Positions 40,798 to 48,986 of a stretch of DNA of 64,000 nucleotides are shown here, piece after piece. Origin of the DNA: Candidatus Saccharibacteria bacterium HGW-Saccharibacteria-1 (lineage in GTDB: Bacteria > Patescibacteriota > Saccharimonadia > Saccharimonadales > Saccharimonadaceae); assembly GCA_002839415.1 (NCBI GenBank), contig PGXZ01000006.1, positions 1 to 64,000 on the forward strand, read 5' to 3'. The notes beneath the pieces are model-generated. The model saw nothing but the letters and a program-made list of their open reading frames with translations, made no database searches and had not been told where the DNA came from. A program made the translations under genes and the position numbers. Each line of letters begins with the position of its first letter. The stretch's first letter is position 1.

Positions 40798-42021
40798 TTA
40801 TCTTGAAACTCGAAAACCAGTATTAGCGGCCGCTAAATTATTATTTAGATTTAATCCAAACACACCCGCACCCTTATCAATGCTATTCACATAAGAGCCA
40901 CCTCTACGATAAGATCGATCTGTTGTTTCTGCATAATTTGACCAAAGCCTACCTATGCCCTGCGTCGCGCTCCAGTTGCTTGCATTCGTAACTCCGGTCG
41001 AAGCTGGCATCGAAGTACTGGCAAATCCGTTCATAATCAAACCCGAATCGTTCCAATGTTTCCAGGTATAAACAGTATCACTTACTAAACCTGGCTGTTT
41101 ATTTGCAAGAGACCTCGCGTCAATCCATTCCCATACATTACCAGCAAAATCCCAAATAACTTCGCCATTGTCTAGTGTTAATGTGCGACGCTGAGAATTA
41201 CCTACCATACCATCACTCAAACTAACATCACCAGATGAGTTACCAGTTCCAATATAACCCAAATTATCATCCAAACTAGCCGACAAAATAGTTGATGGAT
41301 TATTATCGCTATGGCCGCTAAATACATAGCCATCTCCAACCGCTAAGCCACTCCAGTTGCTTGGTATTTTGAGTACATTTTGAGCTATCGTCATCCATTC
41401 AGGCTCGCTTATCAGATGACAGCCAGTACAATTAGCGACTTTAGCTGCATTAACTTTTGCCACAGATTGATCTATACTAACCCAAGGCGGGTCATTCGCA
41501 TTACTAATAGGCACGCCACCACCAGCGTTTTTTGCTTCATATTTCATAACACAAAAATCAAACGTTCCATAAGTTCGACTACCAGGAACCGAGATAAAGC
41601 CAGACGGACAAGTTGGCACCGGACTAGAGTCATTATCTACCATATAACTTATATCGTCTTTCGTCTTTTTTAACAAATAGGCGGACGTACTAGCGCTACT
41701 ATAGCTATAACTTTCGCCGGCATTAAGGCAATATTTAACATCAACAGCATCGGCTGAATCACGAGGACAGTTATTTGCGTCTAAATGATCCGGATACGCA
41801 CCATGCTCTACCTGATATAAATCAAACAAAGTTTTTGCCCCATCAAGATTAGAAATCAATCCTGCTTCGGTAGCCTTTTTCGTTACGCCAACATAAGAAA
41901 CAATAACAATTGAAGCCAGTATGCCGATAACAACAATTACAACTAGTAGCTCTATGATAGTAAAACCCGAACGAAGACCTTTGTTTGCGTATAGATGATT
42001 GTTTTGCTGTTGACTTAAAAT
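40798..42021 (-). CDS. prepilin-type protein with C-terminal FGE/C-type-lectin-like domain (likely ATT start)
   Basis: Track ORF starts at TTG 41859; in-frame extension gives 'LRSGFTIIELLVVIVVIGILASIVIVSYVGVTKKATEAGLISNLDG'. C-terminal domain closely parallels the 19402 gene. Confidence 0.8.
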   Translation of the reverse strand: MLSQQQNNHLYANKGLRSGFTIIELLVVIVVIGILASIVIVSYVGVTKKATEAGLISNLDGAKTLFDLYQVEHGAYPDHLDANNCPRDSADAVDVKYCLNAGESYSYSSASTSAYLLKKTKDDISYMVDNDSSPVPTCPSGFISVPGSRTYGTFDFCVMKYEAKNAGGGVPISNANDPPWVSIDQSVAKVNAAKVANCTGCHLISEPEWMTIAQNVLKIPSNWSGLAVGDGYVFSGHSDNNPSTILSASLDDNLGYIGTGNSSGDVSLSDGMVGNSQRRTLTLDNGEVIWDFAGNVWEWIDARSLANKQPGLVSDTVYTWKHWNDSGLIMNGFASTSMPASTGVTNASNWSATQGIGRLWSNYAETTDRSYRRGGSYVNSIDKGAGVFGLNLNNNLAAANTGFRVSR

Positions 42022-42089
42022 AAGAACCTCAATTCATATAAGCTATTGCTTATTATTTTAATACAAGTATTATAAGATTTAGTAAAAAA

Positions 42090-43976
42090 TTAAGCCAAGA
42101 TTGCTTTTATGCGTCGAACGCCGGCCGAGCTTGATTCTTCTTTGGTAATTTTGAATTTTTTGCCACCAGTTGACAATTCACTGGTTCGATCAACATGTGG
42201 GCCACCACAGATTTCTAGGCTAAATGGATTTTCTTCACCCTCGGCTTGCATTCGGTAAACTTTTACAAATTCACCATATTTATCGCCAAATTCGCCGTAT
42301 GCACCCATGGCGCGAGCCTCGGCAATTGGATATTCATTAAAACTAACCACTAAATCTTTGGCAATCTGTTCATTGACGATATCTTCGATTTGTTTCAACT
42401 TATCAGCTGGGACTTTTTCGGGATATGAAAAGTCAAATCGCAGACGCTCTTCGTTGATATTACAGCCTTTTTGCGCAGTCGATTCACCTAAGACAATTCG
42501 CATAGCTTGGCCCAACAAGTGTGCTGAGGTGTGATAACGCGTAGTAGCTTCGGTCTGCCCATCAAGTCCACCTTTGAAAACGCCCTGGCTAGCAGTTTTG
42601 CTACGTTGTTTTTGCTCATTCATTTTCTCATCAAATTCTTGGCGCCAATCACTAGAAAGTTTAATTTCTTGTCTGAAAGCTTCTTCGGTCGATAATTCAA
42701 CCGGGAAGCCAAAGGTATCATAAAGCGTAAACAGTTCGTTACCAGTAAGACCGTTCGCTTTCATTTTTTCAAGTTCACGCAAGCCTTTCCTAAGTGTCTG
42801 TCGAAAAACTTTCTCCTCTTTAACCAGAACTGCGATGACATCGGCTCGTTTTTCTTTGACTTCAGGGTAATCTTCAGTATAAATATCTGCAATTACCGGC
42901 ACAATTTCCTCTAAAAAGTTTTGTTCAATACCTAAATCAAACGCAAAACGAATTGCTCGACGGAGCAGCCGTCGCATAACGTAGCCTTGCTCTTTGTTAC
43001 TTGGCGCAACGCCATCAACCGCGAGGAAAGTAGCCGCACGCAAATGGTCAGCAATAACGCGCATACTTTCGGTGTGTGATTCATATTTTTTACCGCTAAT
43101 TGTTTGTAACTTTTCAATGATTGGTAATAAAATACTAATCTTGAATACATCAGGACTATCAATCGATGCTGCTGCGATTCGCTCTAAACCGCCACCGAAA
43201 TCAACATTCTTTTTAGCCAGTGGCTCGAAACTGCCGTCGTCCAAGCGTCGATATTGCATAAAGACCTGGTTGCCGATTTCCATAAATTGACCACTATCGC
43301 TAGCTGGATGTGCCAGTCCGTACCCATCAGCGTGATTTTGCGGGCCAAAATCGTAGAATACTTCACTATCTGGACCACATGGATCACCAATTGGAGTTTT
43401 ATCCAAACCGCCGCCACGGCTCCACCAGTTTTCACCATCATCATAAAAGAAAATGCGTTCGCCCGGCTTGATGCCGCGCTTATCTCCATCCGCTTGACTA
43501 CCAACTTCAACAATTTGCGCTTCAATACCTTTTTCTTCAAACACTTTTTGCCAAATATTAGCTGCTTCGTCGTCGCGTGGAATACCATGCTTTTCGTCAC
43601 CAATAAAGGCCGTTACATAAATTTTATTTGGATCCAGGCCAACAATATCAGTCAAAAACTCAAAAAACCAACGAATTTGTTGTTCTTTGAAATAATCACC
43701 CATACTCCAGTTACCAAGCATTTCAAAAAACGTCGTGTGTCGATTATCACCCACATCCTCAATATCCTGCGAACGCAAACAAGTTTGACTATTAGCTAAC
43801 CTATCACCATTAGGATGCTGCGCGCCAAGCAGAAAAGGCAGAAGTGGCTGCATACCACTGCCAGTAAATAGAGTCGTAGGGTCATCCTGAGGAACCAACT
43901 TCGCCCGAGGAATAATTTCATGTCCTCGTTCTTTAAAAAATTTCAAATATTCGTTGCGGATTTGTTGAGCATTCAT
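42090..43976 (-). CDS. alaS: alanyl-tRNA synthetase, C-terminally truncated form
   Basis: 'IRNEYLKFFKERGHEIIPRAKLVPQDDPTTLFTGSGMQPLLPFLLG', editing-domain 'HTSAHLL' and 'CGGPHV'; stops after the editing domain. Confidence 0.96.
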   Translation of the reverse strand: MNAQQIRNEYLKFFKERGHEIIPRAKLVPQDDPTTLFTGSGMQPLLPFLLGAQHPNGDRLANSQTCLRSQDIEDVGDNRHTTFFEMLGNWSMGDYFKEQQIRWFFEFLTDIVGLDPNKIYVTAFIGDEKHGIPRDDEAANIWQKVFEEKGIEAQIVEVGSQADGDKRGIKPGERIFFYDDGENWWSRGGGLDKTPIGDPCGPDSEVFYDFGPQNHADGYGLAHPASDSGQFMEIGNQVFMQYRRLDDGSFEPLAKKNVDFGGGLERIAAASIDSPDVFKISILLPIIEKLQTISGKKYESHTESMRVIADHLRAATFLAVDGVAPSNKEQGYVMRRLLRRAIRFAFDLGIEQNFLEEIVPVIADIYTEDYPEVKEKRADVIAVLVKEEKVFRQTLRKGLRELEKMKANGLTGNELFTLYDTFGFPVELSTEEAFRQEIKLSSDWRQEFDEKMNEQKQRSKTASQGVFKGGLDGQTEATTRYHTSAHLLGQAMRIVLGESTAQKGCNINEERLRFDFSYPEKVPADKLKQIEDIVNEQIAKDLVVSFNEYPIAEARAMGAYGEFGDKYGEFVKVYRMQAEGEENPFSLEICGGPHVDRTSELSTGGKKFKITKEESSSAGVRRIKAILA

Positions 43977-44095
43977 AATTTATTATTATAACTTATATTA
44001 ACTATTACTTGTAGCTTTCTGCGCTAGCACATGATTTCTATTATGAATTACAGCTTATTGATTTATATTTTTAATTACAAACAAAATTAAACAGG

Positions 44096-44250
44096 AGCGT
44101 AACTAAAGACCACCCCAAGCAATAAATCGTAAGCGAAGTATCAAGAAATGATCGATAACCCTAGAACGCCGGAGGCGAGACGAGGCGCCGAAACTTTGGA
44201 TAACCTGGTGTGAAGCCTCTCTATGGTATGTGGGCGGCTTGGTCGTTAGG
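44096..44250. ncRNA. candidate structured non-coding RNA upstream of alaS
   Basis: GC-rich island in AT-rich intergenic; closing stem CTAAaGAC..CAAGC (44103-44120) with GCTTG-GTCgTTAG (44237-44249); internal CGCC-gga-GGCG and GAGGC..GCCTC. Confidence 0.4.
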
Positions 44251-44344
44251 TAAAATCAGTTTAAGCCAAATTAAGAGCTGTTTTGAGGATGTTTTTATAG
44301 ATTGTTATGCTTGGCTTAAAAATACAACCGGTGAATTATCAAAA

Positions 44345-45529
44345 TTAAACAATAATTCCACCGCCCAAACAAACATCGCCATCATAAACTACAACTGATT
44401 GTCCGGTGGCAATTGCACGCTCGGGATTGATCAAATCTAGCATAATCAAGTCATTGTCATAAGATAATTTAGCCTCCGTCAGTGGCGCGCGATGACGAAC
44501 GCGAATCTGATAATTACCTTTATCTGGTTTATCATTTATCCAATGAATATTAGCAAGTTTGATTGACTTCTTCCACAAAGTATCATCATTCAGATCAGTT
44601 GTTACATATACTTCGTTTTTATCCATATCTTTACTGGCAACATAATACGGCAAACCACCACCAACATCCAAGCCATGCCGTTGACCAAGTGTATAAAAAA
44701 TCGCCCCATCATGTCGCCCCAAAACTTTGCCAGAGTTTTTATCAATAATTTCACCTGGTTTTGGGTCAATATACATACCCAAGAATTCACGAATCCCAAT
44801 TTGGCCGACAAAACAGATCCCTTGTGAATCCTTTTTAGCTGCCGTCGACAAACCACGCGCTAGCGCCATCTCTCGCACTACCGGTTTTGTAAATTCACCA
44901 ATCGGAAATAGCGTCCTACCAAGTGCCTCGCCCGTAACTCGATAAAGAAAATAAGTCTGGTCTTTATTCTTATCAACCGCCTGTAACAAAATACCAGCCT
45001 CGCCAGCCGATGATTTAATGGCGGCGTTCTCGGAACATCTGGAATCCGAGTTTGATAAGGCGCCGGGGCCCTTATCAAACCCGGCATGAAGCCGTTCTGA
45101 GATTGCCGCTATTGAATTATCGGATTCAGCCAAGCGCTTAACCCTAGCGTAATGCCCAGTCGCAATCATATCCGCCCCATCCTCAATCGCCGCCTCTAAA
45201 AAGAGTTTAAACTTGACCTCCTGATTACACATAACATCAGGATTTGGCGTGCGACCATTCCTATATTCATCAATCATATAATCAACAACTTTTTGCTTAT
45301 ACTGAGTTTCAAAATCAAAAACCTTAAAATCAATTCCTAATTTTACCGCCACGCGTTTAGCATCTGCCAAATCATCCGCCCACGGGCATTTCACACCAGG
45401 CAAATCACGTGACCAGTTTTTCATATAAACCCCAGTCACGTCGTAACCTTGTTCTACTAGCAGCGCCGCCGTCAAAGACGAATCAACACCACCACTCATA
45501 CCAACATAAACTTTTGTTTTTTGATTCAT
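44345..45529 (-). CDS. mnmA: tRNA-specific 2-thiouridylase MnmA with in-frame repeat insertion
   Basis: 'KVYVGMSGGVDSSLTAALLVEQGYDVTGVYMKNW', 'NPDVMCNQEVKFKLFLEAA', 'DKNKDQTYFLYRV', 'GICFVGQIGIREFL'. Extra ~40 aa between 'HYARVKRL' and 'LLQAVDKNKDQ'. Confidence 0.96.
   Translation of the reverse strand: MNQKTKVYVGMSGGVDSSLTAALLVEQGYDVTGVYMKNWSRDLPGVKCPWADDLADAKRVAVKLGIDFKVFDFETQYKQKVVDYMIDEYRNGRTPNPDVMCNQEVKFKLFLEAAIEDGADMIATGHYARVKRLAESDNSIAAISERLHAGFDKGPGALSNSDSRCSENAAIKSSAGEAGILLQAVDKNKDQTYFLYRVTGEALGRTLFPIGEFTKPVVREMALARGLSTAAKKDSQGICFVGQIGIREFLGMYIDPKPGEIIDKNSGKVLGRHDGAIFYTLGQRHGLDVGGGLPYYVASKDMDKNEVYVTTDLNDDTLWKKSIKLANIHWINDKPDKGNYQIRVRHRAPLTEAKLSYDNDLIMLDLINPERAIATGQSVVVYDGDVCLGGGIIV
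45014..45116. repeat. palindromic structured repeat, copy B (inside mnmA)
   Basis: Outer stem TTTAATGGCGGCGTTCTCGGAAC/GTTCTGAGATTGCCGCTATTGAA; inner perfect stem GTTTGATAAGG-cgccggggc-CCTTATCAAAC. Confidence 0.8.
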
Positions 45530-46134
45530 TAGACTGCTCCTGATGCGTAAAAAATACCAACTTTTATAATTTCGCTAACCGCCAAAAACCATCCAGTCGG
45601 ACTCATCCACCACATAAATGACCAGTCCTTGTCAGTCCTTAATGGGTGATTCAAGATTTTAACCGTACCAGCTTGTTTTTCAAATTCCAGACTCGCCCGG
45701 CGCTGATGATAACCAGACGTAACTAAAATTACACTTTTTATATCATTTGCGGTAAAAATATTTTTAGAGTTTTTGGCGTTCTGACTCGTAGTTTCCGAAT
45801 CTTCATCAGTCATAATAGACGAAGCTGGAACACCAGCTGCTAATGCCGCCCGCTTCATAACCAGGGCGTTACTTGGGCCAGTCTTATCTTCGGCAGCACC
45901 TGAAAAAATCAAAATATCTGACCAGCCATTTTCATACATTGCAATCGCTTCATTAGTTCGAGCGGTCGTATCGCCACCACTAACAGCCACAATCGCATCA
46001 ACTTTTTGGCAATTTAACTCAGAGCTTGGGTTTTTACCACAGTTTCCCATATCATCAGCTTGCAAGAAAAAACTAATACCTGTAATAGTTACAGCTGCTA
46101 AAATGAATCCAAAAATCACAAAATGCTTAATCAT
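45529..46134 (-). CDS. YdcF-family (DUF218) protein
   Basis: 'VDAIVAVSGGDTTARTNEAIAMYENGWSDILIFSGA', 'ILVTSGYHQRRASLEF'. Confidence 0.88.
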   Translation of the reverse strand: MIKHFVIFGFILAAVTITGISFFLQADDMGNCGKNPSSELNCQKVDAIVAVSGGDTTARTNEAIAMYENGWSDILIFSGAAEDKTGPSNALVMKRAALAAGVPASSIMTDEDSETTSQNAKNSKNIFTANDIKSVILVTSGYHQRRASLEFEKQAGTVKILNHPLRTDKDWSFMWWMSPTGWFLAVSEIIKVGIFYASGAV

Positions 46135-47285
46135 CTTGCCAACCTTTGATATTCTTTGTTAATTTCCTCAATCATAATTTCGCCAGCCATTTTGATATTT
46201 TCATCAGTTGATAAATGCCCAAGCGTAATTCTAACACTGCCATCAGCCAACTCGTCAGTCAACCCAATCGCCGTCAAAACGTGCGAGCGAGTGCCTTTAT
46301 TAGCCGCGCAAGCACTACCTGTCGCAATCAAAACACCGCGACTTTCCAGAATAAACACTAGTCGCTCACCATCAATTCCAGGAAAAGCTATATGCAAATG
46401 TCCTGACAGGCGATGTTTTTGATTACCCGACACGGTAGCATTAGGAAAAGCCCGAAGTAACGCTTGCTGCAATTGATTGCGTAATTTTGCCAATCTATCA
46501 GTTTCGTATCTTCGATGTTCCTGCACAAGCTCTAGGGCCTTAGCAAAACCAACCGTACCTGCCACATTCTCGGTACCGCTACGCAGGCCGCGCTCTTGTC
46601 CGCCGCCTACAATCTGCGGCGACAATCGAACATAGCTAGCGGCCCATAACAGCCCAACTTGCTTAGGACCATAAATCTTGCCAGCATTTAGCGTCAGCAT
46701 ATCAACACCCAACCTGGCCACGTTTACATCCAATTGGCCAACACCCTGCGAAGCATCAGAATGTAAATAAATTGGCGTTTTATCGCCACGCATCAATCTG
46801 GCCTCGCGCTCTTTCTTAACTTCCGCGGCAATTTCGCGTAGAGGTTGAATCGTACCAAGCTCGTTATTAGCAAGCGCCAAACTAATCAAAACCGTATCGG
46901 GTCTAATCACAGCCTGAACCTTTTCAACTGAGATATTACCCTTTTCGTCTGATTCAATAATTGTTTTGTCTAAATTTTGAACACATGCAAGAACTGAGTG
47001 ATGTTCAATATTCGAGGTAATTACATGTCCAGCAATACCACTAAACGCTAAATTTATCGACTCGGTTGCACCAGCTGTCATAATAATTTCACCAGGTTTT
47101 GCACCAATCGAACAAGCGATTGAATGTTTAGCCTCATCATAAATACGCCTAATCGCCACCGCAGGAGCATAAGGGCTTGATGGATTATAAAATTCATCAC
47201 TAAAAAAAGGCTGCATAACAGACAGAACACGACGATCCATAGGTGTCGCTGCTGCATGATCCAGATAAATTAGTTCGCTATTCAC
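46131..47285 (-). CDS. cysteine desulfurase (NifS/IscS family)
   Basis: 'LIYLDHAAATPMDRRVLSVM', 'HSDASQGVGQLDVNVARLGVDMLTLNAGKIYGPKQVGLLW', 'GSACAANKGTRSHVL'. GTG start. Confidence 0.95.
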   Translation of the reverse strand: MNSELIYLDHAAATPMDRRVLSVMQPFFSDEFYNPSSPYAPAVAIRRIYDEAKHSIACSIGAKPGEIIMTAGATESINLAFSGIAGHVITSNIEHHSVLACVQNLDKTIIESDEKGNISVEKVQAVIRPDTVLISLALANNELGTIQPLREIAAEVKKEREARLMRGDKTPIYLHSDASQGVGQLDVNVARLGVDMLTLNAGKIYGPKQVGLLWAASYVRLSPQIVGGGQERGLRSGTENVAGTVGFAKALELVQEHRRYETDRLAKLRNQLQQALLRAFPNATVSGNQKHRLSGHLHIAFPGIDGERLVFILESRGVLIATGSACAANKGTRSHVLTAIGLTDELADGSVRITLGHLSTDENIKMAGEIMIEEINKEYQRLAR

Positions 47286-47301
47286 TAATCTATTATATCA
47301 G

Positions 47302-47739
47302 TTAGTTTAGCGGTTCGCCGGTTCGGTGATCGCGTTTATAAATTTCACGCATCACATTCTCATAGTACATCTGAATCGACATTGATAAATTCTTTAGTTC
47401 TTGTCCTTTTATGTAAACATACGGCTTGCCGTCTTGGACCTTTAATATACCGTTATCATGAATTTCATAGCGCGTAGTCATGTTCTGCCTTTTCTTGTCA
47501 ACGCCAATCCACTCTTCGTACCAGATCCAGTTTTTAGCATCTTCATTAAAGAATTCCCGACGTTCACCAGGCTTGACTGGGCCAAATAATTTTGCGCCGA
47601 TTTCACTTTCCAGCTGAATCAACTCTCGCTCGGTTAACTCCTTGAAGGGGCGTTTTTTTGGCTTTTTAGTTGGATCAGACGATATATCACTTCCTACTAG
47701 TAACTTGACTGCTTTTGAAAATACAGCTGCCATAATCAA
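47302..47739 (-). CDS. conserved hypothetical protein
   Basis: 145-aa ORF in operon-like arrangement with the next ORF. Confidence 0.65.
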   Translation of the reverse strand: MIMAAVFSKAVKLLVGSDISSDPTKKPKKRPFKELTERELIQLESEIGAKLFGPVKPGERREFFNEDAKNWIWYEEWIGVDKKRQNMTTRYEIHDNGILKVQDGKPYVYIKGQELKNLSMSIQMYYENVMREIYKRDHRTGEPLN

Positions 47740-47741
47740 TC

Positions 47742-48179
47742 CTACGCGGCTCGCTTAGCCTTTTTTAACTTACCTTTAATCTTTTCTTCGATGTGCGGAG
47801 GTCTACCAATCGTTTCAAGTAAAAATACTCTTCTGGTGTCATAGATTGACAAGCTATGGTTTTTAACAGCATCATATTCAGCTAAATCAGTTTCATCCAT
47901 CGTTTCAAGAAGTCCAGCAGACATCTCAATCAAATTTGGATTAGGGTCAAGTCGAGACAGTGCAACGTCAACATCATTTCTTTTTTCTTGGATATCTTTT
48001 GCTCGTTCAAAGGTCAAAGCGCCTTCACTTGCTCGTTGCAAATCAATTTCGACGCACTCACCATTATGCAAAGATCTGTTTTTAATAGTCTCATTTGACG
48101 AACTATCGCTAATATTATCTTCGGAGTTAGGATTATGAGGAGTGTTTGGAAATTGATAAACGTTATTTTGTTCTGACAT
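47742..48179 (-). CDS. hypothetical protein
   Basis: 145-aa ORF 2 nt upstream of the previous CDS; lysine-rich C-terminus. Confidence 0.65.
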   Translation of the reverse strand: MSEQNNVYQFPNTPHNPNSEDNISDSSSNETIKNRSLHNGECVEIDLQRASEGALTFERAKDIQEKRNDVDVALSRLDPNPNLIEMSAGLLETMDETDLAEYDAVKNHSLSIYDTRRVFLLETIGRPPHIEEKIKGKLKKAKRAA

Positions 48180-48230
48180 ATGTCACTGCCTTTAATTAAA
48201 GTTGGTACTATTTTATTAAAATGTCTATTT

Positions 48231-48983
48231 TTAAAGGTTAAATAATATAGTTGCATTATTCGTAGTCGCGCCTGCTATTTCATTAAATGAAGTTTTTCGT
48301 ATTACCGCTTGATTTTCGGCAATGTTTCTAACATACGCTGGCTCATTTACTTTACCACGAAAGGGCACCGGTGTCAAGTATGGCGCATCCGTTTCAAGCA
48401 AAGTTTTATCAAGCGGAATCGAACTAAACATATTTTTTTGCATTTCATCTTTCGTGAAGGTACTAAAACCACTTACCCCAATATATAGCCCCCGATTCAA
48501 AGCCTGAGTTGCATTAAATGGAGTATCCGTAAAACTATGAACAACTCCGCGGATTCCATGAAAATTATCAAATATTGGCCAAAAATCATCAAATGCTTCG
48601 CGAACATGAAAAATTATCGGCAAATTATGCTTCAAAGCTATTTCAATCTGGATCTGCAAAACCTCAACCTGAACGTCGCGAGGACTAAAATCATAATGAT
48701 AATCGAGCCCAATTTCACCAATAGCTACCAATTTTTTATTTTGATTATCAATCAAGCCTTCAATTTGGCCACAACCTTCCTTTGACTCGTGCGGATGAAC
48801 ACCGACCGAACAATAGACATTGTCATGGTTTGCCGAAAAACTAAGCACCCGATTCGAATCGGACTGACTAGTACCAATACAAATAATCTTGCCTACTTCG
48901 TTTTCATTGGCGCTTTTAATTGCTTGGTTGACATCAAGTGGATAATTATCATCGTGGATATGACAATGTGTGTCAATCAACAT
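48231..48983 (-). CDS. tatD: TatD family DNase
   Basis: 'LIDTHCHIHDDNYPLDVNQAIKSA', 'VAIGEIGLDYHYDFSPRDVQ', 'LPIIFHVREAFDDF', 'LLETDAPYLTPVPFRGKVNEP'. Confidence 0.95.
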   Translation of the reverse strand: MLIDTHCHIHDDNYPLDVNQAIKSANENEVGKIICIGTSQSDSNRVLSFSANHDNVYCSVGVHPHESKEGCGQIEGLIDNQNKKLVAIGEIGLDYHYDFSPRDVQVEVLQIQIEIALKHNLPIIFHVREAFDDFWPIFDNFHGIRGVVHSFTDTPFNATQALNRGLYIGVSGFSTFTKDEMQKNMFSSIPLDKTLLETDAPYLTPVPFRGKVNEPAYVRNIAENQAVIRKTSFNEIAGATTNNATILFNL

Positions 48984-48986
48984 CAG

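Noticed and set aside
40798-40960. Diversity-generating retroelement variable region in the FGE-prepilin tips
   Set aside because: No reverse transcriptase or near-identical template repeat is visible in the window; only the fold type is suggestive.
44161-44220. 'AGGCGCCGAAACTTTGGATAACCTGGTGTGAAGCC' as a third copy of the palindromic element
   Set aside because: It shares AGGCGCCG and TGAAGCC at similar spacing, but the inner stem and GGGGCCC loop are not preserved; better explained as part of the separate structured region.
44210-44398. + strand 62-aa ORF between alaS and mnmA
   Set aside because: Overlaps the candidate ncRNA and the mnmA 3' end; no SD and no recognisable family.
44878-45087. 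ORF MPGLIRAPAPYQTRIPDVPRTPP... (- strand)
   Set aside because: Out-of-frame reading through the palindromic element within mnmA.
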